Below are positions 57,455 to 64,000 of a DNA stretch of 64,000 nucleotides, piece after piece. How positions within the stretch are numbered: position 1 is the first letter of the stretch; every line of letters begins with the position of its first letter. Origin of the DNA: Kiloniella laminariae DSM 19542 (GTDB lineage Bacteria; Pseudomonadota; Alphaproteobacteria; Kiloniellales; Kiloniellaceae). The position numbers were made by a program, and so were the translations under genes. The stretch covers positions 62,001 through 126,000 of the forward strand of contig NZ_KB893135.1 in the NCBI RefSeq assembly GCF_000374005.1, in the 5' to 3' direction. The notes beneath the pieces are model-generated. The model was not told the DNA's origin. It saw nothing but the letters and a program-made list of their open reading frames with translations, and did no database searches.

Positions 57455-58420
57455 TCAGGAAAAATGATAACGATCCGGCTGCATCGGTTCGGGCAGATCG
57501 GTTTCGTTCAGGGTTTCCAGCAGATTGATTTCAATCGTCCGCGACATGGTGCTCAGGGCCAGATCATGGGCCGAGGTGCCAAAGGGATCCTCCAGCTCCT
57601 CCCCCAGCGCCTCCAGCCCGAAAAAGGTGTAGGCAATGATGGCCGTGATCACAGGTGTCATGCCGCCGAGCGAGGTAAAAAGGCCAAAGGGCAAGGTAAA
57701 ACAATAGATATAGGCGGTGCGGTTGAGCAGGAGATTATAGGCGAAAGGCAGTGGCGTGTTATGGATACGCTCGCAGGCGGCAAGCACCTCCGACAGGGAT
57801 ACCAGGCGTTCTTCCAGATTGCGGGCGGATATCTCGCCAATGAACCGTTTTTGCAGCAGCTGGCTGATTTCGCCTCCCAGCAGGTTCAGAAAATAATTTG
57901 GTCTGTGCCGCACGGTATTCAACCGCTCCATATCTTGCTCCGTCAGAAACGACGCAACATCGTCCCGGCAGTCTGTGCTTCTCAAATGATGACGCAGGGC
58001 ATGAGAAAAGCCGGTGCACAACAGGGTAATCCGGCGCTGATGCGCCTTGATTTCCCGGTCTCTGCTCTGCATTTCATCCGGGGACAGGGCCAAATCACCC
58101 CGATCGCGGATATAGGTCTGGGCCTGGCGGGCAATCGAACGTGTATCAATGATCAACTGACCCCAGAGCTTTCTGGCTTCCCACCAGCGTTCATAAGAGG
58201 CTCCGTTTCGAAAACCCAGAAAGATCGAGAGCGTCACCCCCAGCAGGACAAAGGGTGTTGCTGTCAGATTAGGAACACTGCCGGGAAGGTATTTACCAGC
58301 CAGAAAAACCAGTATGCCCATAAAGCCTGCAAAAAAAATCTGCGGGGCGATGCTCGGAACCACAGATCCCTGGAGCAAAAAAAACAGCTTAAAGGCATTG
58401 GGTTTTTCTCTGACAATCAT
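57455..58420 (-). CDS. Bestrophin-like channel protein (UPF0187)
   Basis: A 321-residue inner-membrane protein of the bestrophin-like family, forming pentameric ion channels in known relatives. The signature FLGFRNGASYERWWEARKLWGQL is intact, and the first helix (SVVPSIAPQIFFAGFMGILVFL) and C-terminal segment (FYTF-like AYTFFGLEALGEELEDPFG) are present. The acidic ELEDPFG motif is the family's gate or ion-binding element. Start ATG 58420 is preceded by AAGG at 9 bases; the frame is open 52 codons upstream without support. Ion selectivity cannot be told. Confidence 0.92.
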   Translation of the reverse strand: MIVREKPNAFKLFFLLQGSVVPSIAPQIFFAGFMGILVFLAGKYLPGSVPNLTATPFVLLGVTLSIFLGFRNGASYERWWEARKLWGQLIIDTRSIARQAQTYIRDRGDLALSPDEMQSRDREIKAHQRRITLLCTGFSHALRHHLRSTDCRDDVASFLTEQDMERLNTVRHRPNYFLNLLGGEISQLLQKRFIGEISARNLEERLVSLSEVLAACERIHNTPLPFAYNLLLNRTAYIYCFTLPFGLFTSLGGMTPVITAIIAYTFFGLEALGEELEDPFGTSAHDLALSTMSRTIEINLLETLNETDLPEPMQPDRYHFS

Positions 58421-58591
58421 CGGGCGTGACCTTGCAACGGAGAGACGAAGGCGGCAAGGTTTACGACATTCATTGCCATACGCAATTCGGAAGTTTGATA
58501 TAAGAATTCCAGGATTGCGAATAGAACGCCGATTGAACCAGTCAGACAGGAATTCGGTGGTGCGCCTTTCCTTCACCCCAAGCTTTTCAGA

Positions 58592-59536
58592 TCACTTCTT
58601 CTCAAGAGCAAAAAACGACTGATAGAGCGACTGATCAATCACATTTAAATTGAACTGGAAAGCATCGACAAACTCGTGCAGCCCCTTGTTCAGGATCACC
58701 TCATTGTCAGCTTCATCCAGCATTTTCTCCAGACGGGCAAACTCGTCGGTTACGGGTACTGTAATCTCCAGCATCTTGCTGATATCAGCGACTGACCGCG
58801 CAGCCGTACGGACGCAATAACGGATCGAGCGGGCAAAGTATTCATCCAGCACCAGAAATTGCGTGACATGACGGTAATTGGCCCGGTGATAGCGTTTACA
58901 ATAAACCTCGAAACCGCTGACTGACTTGAGCACAGCCCCCCATTCAACCGTATCATAGGGCGAATCAAAATAATCAGGCGTGGGCAAAAGCAGGAAATAT
59001 TTCACATCCAGCATCCGCGCCGTCTTGTCGGCCCGTTCCAGCATTTTACCCGCACGGGCAAAGTGCCAGCCCTCGCCGTGTGACATGGTGTTTTCCATCA
59101 TCCCGGCAAAGAGATGATTGGTGTGATCAACAGAGATATAAAAGCTTTGCAGGTCATCAACCTTGCGTTTTCGGCTGTGTTTATCAACCAGATGATACAG
59201 CGCGTTGATCGCCTCCCACATTTCGGAGGAAATGATTTCACGCACCGTCCGGGCGTTTTCCCGCGCGGCGTGGATACAGCTGATAATCGAGTTGGGATTT
59301 TCCTCGTCAAAGGTAAGAAAGTGCACCACCTTCTTCTCGCTGTATTCCGAATAGCGGGCTGCGAAATCCGCTTCATCGCCAGAGGCCCGCACCAGCGGTT
59401 CCCACTGTGCCGTCTCGCGTTCCCAGCCCACATCAAGGATCAGACGGGCATTCACGTCAATAAAACGGGCCACGTTATCAGCCCGCTCCAGATAGCGGCT
59501 CATCCAGTAGATCGAATTGGCAACACGACTAAGCAT
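58592..59536 (-). CDS. Alpha-E domain protein (DUF403)
   Basis: A 314-residue all-helical protein of the alpha-E family. The diagnostic start MLSRVANSIYWMSRYLERADNVARFIDV is complete. AARENARTVREIISSEMWEAINAL and FARAGKMLERADKTARMLDV follow. Alpha-E proteins are nearly always encoded with circularly permuted ATP-grasp ligases and transglutaminase-like peptidases and are predicted partners in peptide or protein modification. The biochemical activity is unproven. Its ATG overlaps the end of the ATP-grasp gene by 8 bases, so the two are coupled. Confidence 0.93.
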   Translation of the reverse strand: MLSRVANSIYWMSRYLERADNVARFIDVNARLILDVGWERETAQWEPLVRASGDEADFAARYSEYSEKKVVHFLTFDEENPNSIISCIHAARENARTVREIISSEMWEAINALYHLVDKHSRKRKVDDLQSFYISVDHTNHLFAGMMENTMSHGEGWHFARAGKMLERADKTARMLDVKYFLLLPTPDYFDSPYDTVEWGAVLKSVSGFEVYCKRYHRANYRHVTQFLVLDEYFARSIRYCVRTAARSVADISKMLEITVPVTDEFARLEKMLDEADNEVILNKGLHEFVDAFQFNLNVIDQSLYQSFFALEKK

Positions 59537-60995
59537 CCAGATCAACCTCCATGGTAATCGGGCTATCCCCCAGAACCCAGGTGTCCTTGCTGCCACCGCC
59601 TTGCGAGGAATTAACCACGAGAGATCCCTTGGTCAGCGCAACCCTTGTCAGGCCACCCGGCAAAACAAAGATCGATTTCCCATAAAGAATATAAGGGCGA
59701 AAATCCACATGACGCCCTTCGATCCTGTCCCCGACGATTGTAGGGGTACGCGACAGGGCCAGGGTCGGCTGGGCGATATAATCGCGGGGGTTTTCCTGAA
59801 TTTTCTTCGCAAACTCCTTGCGCTCGGCCTCGGTTGAAACTGGACCGATCAGCATGCCATAGCCCCCGGAAAGGTTGACCGCCTTGACCACCAGCTTGTC
59901 CAGATTGGCCAGCGTATAGTCGCGGTCTTTTTGATCTTCGCAGATATAGGTCGGGACATTTTTGATGATCGGTTCTTCATCAAGATAATATTTGATGATC
60001 TGCGGTACATAGGCATAGATCGCCTTGTCGTCGGCAATCCCGGTACCCGGCGCATTGGCCAGTGCAACCGTCCCCTTGCGAAAGCATTCCATAATGCCGG
60101 GAACCCCCAGCATCGAGCCCTTGTTAAAAACCTCGGGATCAAGAAAGTTGTCATCAATCCGGCGATAGATCACATCGACCTTTTCAAAACCGCGTGTGGT
60201 GCGCAACATCACCTGATCATCAATAATGGTCAGATCCGACCCCTGGGCCAGGGGAACCCCCATCTGCTGGGCCAGGAACGAATGTTCGTAGTAGGCAGAA
60301 TTATAAATCCCCGGTGTCAGGACGATCACAGTGGGATTTTCAACTCCCTTGGGCGCTGCATGCCGCAGTGTTTCATAAAGATGATCGCCGTAATCCGATA
60401 CAGGACGCGTCCGCATGGCCTGAAAGACGATCGGCAGGGTCCGCTTCTGGATGGTCCGGTTTTGCAGCACATAGGAAATTCCCGAAGGGCAGCGCAAATT
60501 GTCCTCCAGAACATAAAATTCGCCGTCCCCGGCCCGGACCAGGTCGGTTCCGGTGACATGGATCCAGATTTTTTTCGGCGGGGACAGCCCTCTGCACTGT
60601 TCCAGATAACATTCGGACGACAGCACCAGATCACGAGGGATAACCTTGTCCTTGAGGATCTGTTGCCCGTTATAGATATCATCGATGAAAAGATTAAGCG
60701 CCCGGATCCGCTGTTTCAGCCCCTTTTCCAGAACATCCCATTCTTTCGCAGTGACAATGCGCGGCAGGATATCAAAAGGCATGATCTTTTCCGTGCCCTT
60801 TTTATCGCCGTAAACGCTGAAGGTGATCCCCTGTTGATGCAGGGCATGTTCGGCTGCTTTTTGCCGTCGCCGCAGGTCTTTGCAGGGCAAGGCGTTGATC
60901 CGTTCGATCAGGGGCAAAGCCTCTTTGCGGGGCTGTCCGTCTTCCCCGATCAATTCATCATAAAATCCCTGGGTATCGTATCCTTCAAAATTCAC
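59529..60995 (-). CDS. Circularly permuted ATP-grasp type 2 family protein
   Basis: A 488-residue predicted ATP-dependent carboxylate-amine ligase. Features of the family: EHALHQQGITFSVYGDKKG, PFDILPRIVTAKEW, LNLFIDDIYNGQQIL, VLEDNLRCPSGISYVL, VPLAQGSDLTIIDDQVML, GVPGIMECFRKGTVALANAPG, VVKAVNLSGGYGMLIGP and RPYILYGKSIFVLPGGLTRVAL. The GTG at 60995 has GGGAG 6 bases upstream; the frame is open to 61064. It follows the amidotransferase-transglutaminase gene with a 114-base gap and is coupled to the alpha-E gene. Confidence 0.93.
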   Translation of the reverse strand: MNFEGYDTQGFYDELIGEDGQPRKEALPLIERINALPCKDLRRRQKAAEHALHQQGITFSVYGDKKGTEKIMPFDILPRIVTAKEWDVLEKGLKQRIRALNLFIDDIYNGQQILKDKVIPRDLVLSSECYLEQCRGLSPPKKIWIHVTGTDLVRAGDGEFYVLEDNLRCPSGISYVLQNRTIQKRTLPIVFQAMRTRPVSDYGDHLYETLRHAAPKGVENPTVIVLTPGIYNSAYYEHSFLAQQMGVPLAQGSDLTIIDDQVMLRTTRGFEKVDVIYRRIDDNFLDPEVFNKGSMLGVPGIMECFRKGTVALANAPGTGIADDKAIYAYVPQIIKYYLDEEPIIKNVPTYICEDQKDRDYTLANLDKLVVKAVNLSGGYGMLIGPVSTEAERKEFAKKIQENPRDYIAQPTLALSRTPTIVGDRIEGRHVDFRPYILYGKSIFVLPGGLTRVALTKGSLVVNSSQGGGSKDTWVLGDSPITMEVDLDA

Positions 60996-61109
60996 AGCAT
61001 ACTCCCTGTCAACTATTAAAGTTAAATGGGGCAAGGCTACAAACAGCCTCCTGCTCGTCCTCATCTTAAAAAACGCTCCTGCCGGGTGACCCCGCAGACG
61101 TCATCCCTG

Positions 61110-62984
61110 TTACTCTGTGATCTCCTCCATTTTCACATCAACCTTGAGCGTCTCCAGCCCGCCGCCGCCTTTGTAAATTGTGCCCGAGGTCGGTGTGGCA
61201 TCGCGGTAGTTGCGCCCGCAGGCCACCCGGATATGATCCTGTGCCACAGCACAGCCGTTGGTCGGATCAAATCCGCGCCAGCCGACAAAGGGCAGATAGA
61301 CTTCAGCCCAGGCATGGGATGCATCTGACTGGATCTTGTTGGCATAGTTTGCCCCGGTATAGATATAGCCCATGCGATAACGTGCGGGGATGTTCAGCAG
61401 ACGGGCCAGACAGATAAAAAGGTTGGCAAAGTCCTGACAGACCCCCTGGCGCGAGGTGTAGACTTCAAAAGGCGTGGTATTGAGAGACGTCGTCCCGGGA
61501 ACATATTTGAAATCCCGATAGATACTGACATTCAGATCCTCGATTGTCCTGAGCAGGTGATAGTCATTGCGCTCAACAAAGCTCATGGCATATTCGGTCA
61601 TCTCGGTCAGCTGTGATTCCGGCAGTTCGGAGGGCAGCAGATAGGGCATCATCATCTGGCGTTGCCAGGGCATCCAGACCATGGGAATGGTGGTCTGGCG
61701 GCGAGACAGGCCATGATCATCCGCTGGCTGGGCAAAGATCTTGACCCGGCTGATCGCCTCGACCTTGAGCTTGCTATAGGGGGCATTGATAATGCAGTGC
61801 AGGGACTGGTTGCCAAAAACATCCTCGAACTGGATTTTTTCTGCCGGAGACGAGATCGAGATCCGGGACTGCACCACTTCCTGTACCGGATCATCGGTCG
61901 GCTGCAGTCTGAAAAAATGGGTCGAATGCTCGACCGGATCTGTGTATTCATAATCTGTTGTATGGCTCACCTCGAACAGACGATACCCCAGAAGCGTCCC
62001 GTCATCAGCCCGGGTTTTTGTCCGTACGTTTGTGACATGTTCCTGTGCCTGCTCGCCCCCCATCGCTGCCATAGGATCACCCCGTCCAGGGCCGTCCTGT
62101 TGCTGGGCCTGGGGTTGAGTCTGGGGTTGATACTGTGCAGAAGGAACCCTTTGCACCGGCTGGTTTGCCACAGGCGCGCTGTCCCAGATCACGCGGGCAC
62201 GACGAATTATAATCATCTGTCCGGGCTGCATCTCCACCCAGGAACCATTGGCAAAAGTCGACGAACTGACCACCAGTGCCGTACGATAGGTATCGCGCGG
62301 ATCGTTCAGGATTATCTCGGCGGCGGGGGAAACATAGCTGTCCCGGTTATCCGGCGGCTGTATCCGGCTGTATGACAGCGGTTTGGGGGACTGGGTGCCG
62401 TGGAAACAGGCAATACTGTCGCCATCGGTAATGTACATATCCGAACTGCCAAGCGGATCAAACCTCATAAACCATCCATGCAGAGCCTGGGGATCAACTT
62501 CAGAAATCCGACGGGCAGCCCCGCGTTCTATCTGGGCCAGGAGCTCGCAAAAGGCCAGCTCAGAGTCCGTGTTGCCCAGTGGCTCAAGCAGACGCGACTG
62601 TTCACCATGCAGCTTGCCCAGCTCCACCTTGTCCAGATGTCCGTTGTGCATGAACAGCCAGTCCCGCCCGGCAAAACTGCGGGAAAACGGCTGGGTTTCC
62701 CGGTGGCTATAACCTGTGCTCGCCCCATGAATTTTTGAAAAGAACACTGTGGAGCGGAAGTTCGACCACTCGGTAATCGCATCAACAAGTACCTGATTAC
62801 CCCGTGCCGCCGGGTCCTTTGCAACCATGGCGGACTTCCGGTCATCAGGATACCAGCCAAATCCCCAGCCGTGTGAAGGGCTGTCTTCGGTCTGGCTGGG
62901 CAGATTGATATTGATTGAAGGAGACCCTCGACCATCAAAACTGATTGCCAGAATGTCGCTCAAAAGTGGAGGAAGTGTATACAC
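61110..62984 (-). CDS. Fusion of degenerate class II glutamine amidotransferase and transglutaminase-like protease
   Basis: A 624-residue two-domain protein. The N-terminal 260 residues follow the YafJ-type glutamine amidotransferase fold: LSDILAISFDGRG, HGWGFGWYPDDRKS, LFMHNGHLDKV and GNTDSELAFCELL. The nucleophile position aligns with Ser9 instead of cysteine, behind an 8-residue extension, and the substrate arginine motif reads KIHGASTG, so ordinary glutaminase activity is unlikely. A proline/glutamine-rich linker (about 290-325) joins a C-terminal transglutaminase domain with complete triad: Cys516 (GVCQDFANLF), His556 (DASHAWAEVYLP) and Asp572 (GFDPTNG). GTG start with GAGGAG 5 bases upstream. 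It heads the leftward unit with the ATP-grasp and alpha-E genes. Confidence 0.9.
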   Translation of the reverse strand: MYTLPPLLSDILAISFDGRGSPSININLPSQTEDSPSHGWGFGWYPDDRKSAMVAKDPAARGNQVLVDAITEWSNFRSTVFFSKIHGASTGYSHRETQPFSRSFAGRDWLFMHNGHLDKVELGKLHGEQSRLLEPLGNTDSELAFCELLAQIERGAARRISEVDPQALHGWFMRFDPLGSSDMYITDGDSIACFHGTQSPKPLSYSRIQPPDNRDSYVSPAAEIILNDPRDTYRTALVVSSSTFANGSWVEMQPGQMIIIRRARVIWDSAPVANQPVQRVPSAQYQPQTQPQAQQQDGPGRGDPMAAMGGEQAQEHVTNVRTKTRADDGTLLGYRLFEVSHTTDYEYTDPVEHSTHFFRLQPTDDPVQEVVQSRISISSPAEKIQFEDVFGNQSLHCIINAPYSKLKVEAISRVKIFAQPADDHGLSRRQTTIPMVWMPWQRQMMMPYLLPSELPESQLTEMTEYAMSFVERNDYHLLRTIEDLNVSIYRDFKYVPGTTSLNTTPFEVYTSRQGVCQDFANLFICLARLLNIPARYRMGYIYTGANYANKIQSDASHAWAEVYLPFVGWRGFDPTNGCAVAQDHIRVACGRNYRDATPTSGTIYKGGGGLETLKVDVKMEEITE

Positions 62985-63089
62985 AGCAACTCCTCAAAAC
63001 TGGGGTCGGCCATTAAATTCGTGCCTAATGCATGATAATAGATTAGGCTTGATTTCAAAAGACTTTTAATTTTAAAGGCTTATCTGACC

Positions 63090-64000
63090 ATGAGTATAGT
63101 CGTTGCCCTGCACCACGTTACTCATTACCGCTATGATAAAGCTGTCACACTCGGAATGCAGACTATACGCCTGCGCCCGGCGCCACACGTCCGCTCCAAC
63201 ATTCAATCCTACTCCCTGAATATCCAGCCAGAACAACATTTTATCAATTGGCAACAGGACCCCTTTGGAAATTTTCTCGCCAAGATTGTATTTCCGGAAA
63301 AGATCACCGAATTCAGGATCGAGGTTGATCTGCTTAGTGAAATCCGTGTGTTTAATCCCTTCGATTTTTTTCTCGAGGACTATGCCAGGGATTTCCCCTT
63401 TGACTATGATTCCGGTCTGAAAGAAGAGCTCGCTCCCTATCTAGAGATCAAGGAAAGAGACACTGCCCTTCTGGACTGGATTGAAGAAAGTGACCGCCAT
63501 TCCCGGGGTATGATCGACTTTCTTGTCGCCATCAATCAAAAGCTCAATTCCTCATTACAGTATGTCGTGCGTCTGGAACCCGGGGTTCAGAGCTGCAGCG
63601 AAACCCTGAAACTCGGCAGTGGTTCCTGTCGCGATATGGCATGGTTTCTCTGTCAGGCCCTGCGGCACCTTGGCCTGGCCACGCGTTTTGCCTCGGGTTA
63701 TCTGATCCAACTGGCCGCTGACATCAAATCCCTCGACGGCCCTTCCGGCACCGAGGTTGACTTCACTGATCTGCACGCCTGGACCGAAGTTTACCTGCCC
63801 GGCGCGGGCTGGGTCGGACTGGACCCCACATCCGGGCTCTTTGCTGGTGAAGGCCATATTCCCCTGTGCTGTACACCCAGCCCGTCAAGTGCAGCCCCGG
63901 TCACAGGTACACTGGGTGATGGTGTAACAGCGACGCTTGATCACGAAATGACCGTCACCCGTATTCACGAAGCCCCCCGGGTGACCAAACCCTATAGCGA
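63090..64000 (+). CDS. Transglutaminase-like protein, N-terminal part (runs off right edge)
   Basis: At least 303 codons from ATG 63090 continue past the window edge. The N-terminal beta domain (VALHHVTHYRYDKAVTLGMQTIRLRPAP) and the transglutaminase core are intact, with Cys180 in GSCRDMAWF, His229 in LHAWTEVYLP and Asp245 in GLDPTSG. The start is the usual one for long versions that continue into a DUF2126 region, so the full protein is probably about 1100 residues. It is divergent from the fused amidotransferase-transglutaminase gene across 105 bases that must hold both promoters. Confidence 0.93.
   Translation, partial: MSIVVALHHVTHYRYDKAVTLGMQTIRLRPAPHVRSNIQSYSLNIQPEQHFINWQQDPFGNFLAKIVFPEKITEFRIEVDLLSEIRVFNPFDFFLEDYARDFPFDYDSGLKEELAPYLEIKERDTALLDWIEESDRHSRGMIDFLVAINQKLNSSLQYVVRLEPGVQSCSETLKLGSGSCRDMAWFLCQALRHLGLATRFASGYLIQLAADIKSLDGPSGTEVDFTDLHAWTEVYLPGAGWVGLDPTSGLFAGEGHIPLCCTPSPSSAAPVTGTLGDGVTATLDHEMTVTRIHEAPRVTKPYS

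Noticed and set aside
57347-58429. Rightward open frame (360 codons) opposite the bestrophin-like gene
   Set aside because: Shadow of a conserved minus-strand gene with an intact family signature.
59931-61019. Rightward open frame (362 codons) opposite the ATP-grasp gene
   Set aside because: No ribosome site or recognisable domain; the minus strand carries the full conserved ATP-grasp motifs.

Overview
The window looks like a chromosomal stretch of a free-living, motile, Gram-negative alphaproteobacterium. This rests on the gene families and a base composition near 50% GC; I cannot name a genus. Supporting families are an HBM-type chemoreceptor, orphan family-3 solute-binding proteins, the ATP-grasp/alpha-E/transglutaminase cluster, a 2-oxoadipate decarboxylase paired with a D-2-hydroxyglutarate-type dehydrogenase, and Sec, Tat and lipoprotein signals. 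I saw no tRNA, rRNA, CRISPR array, insertion sequence or prophage. There are traces of gene traffic: a truncated VapC-type toxin end beside an AT-rich gene, and several short tandem repeats.

Layout. 1-6.4 kb: the start of a leftward secreted alpha-2-macroglobulin-like gene, a MASE1/CHASE hybrid histidine kinase, a DUF3088 protein and a ThrE-type exporter. 6.5-14.8 kb: mostly uncharacterised envelope or cytoplasmic proteins, two orphan solute-binding proteins, and the VapC remnant with its AT-rich neighbour. 14.9-18 kb: a two-gene unit that should convert 2-oxoadipate through D-2-hydroxyglutarate to 2-oxoglutarate, the end of lysine catabolism. 18.2-24.7 kb: a third orphan binding protein, a Gdx-type guanidinium exporter with a short upstream ORF, an HBM chemoreceptor, a VOC protein and a PAS protein. 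25.2-29.1 kb: YgiB/YgiC-type genes facing arginine decarboxylase across a strong shared terminator. 29.3-32.9 kb: a secreted protein, a MauG-type di-haem enzyme and a Tat-exported YVTN propeller, probably one operon. 33.4-35.1 kb: a second chemoreceptor broken by one extra base.

36-43.2 kb: a YafY/WYL regulator, then a duplicated locus of three paralogous six-helix membrane proteins and two paralogous isocitrate-lyase/PEP-mutase enzymes. Twelve perfect TTAGGC hexamers lie between the first pair. 43.3-48 kb: a repeat-built secreted protein, small membrane proteins, an AraC regulator, a DUF4142-cupredoxin pair and a GFA protein. 48-54.1 kb: a compact five-gene leftward operon of outer-membrane barrel, exported Ig-like protein, ECF sigma factor, anti-sigma factor and S8 protease. 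The end of the anti-sigma factor resembles a protease propeptide, which suggests a self-contained envelope-sensing circuit. 54.5-58.4 kb: a secreted protein, a TTC38-like TPR protein and a bestrophin-like channel. 58.6-64 kb: the alpha-E/ATP-grasp/transglutaminase cluster. One member fuses a glutamine-amidotransferase-like domain, whose usual cysteine is replaced, to a transglutaminase. A second, divergent transglutaminase gene runs off the right edge.

The best candidates for undescribed biology are the sigma/anti-sigma/S8-protease operon, the fused amidotransferase-transglutaminase, the duplicated membrane-protein/PEP-mutase locus, and the AT-rich gene beside the VapC remnant.
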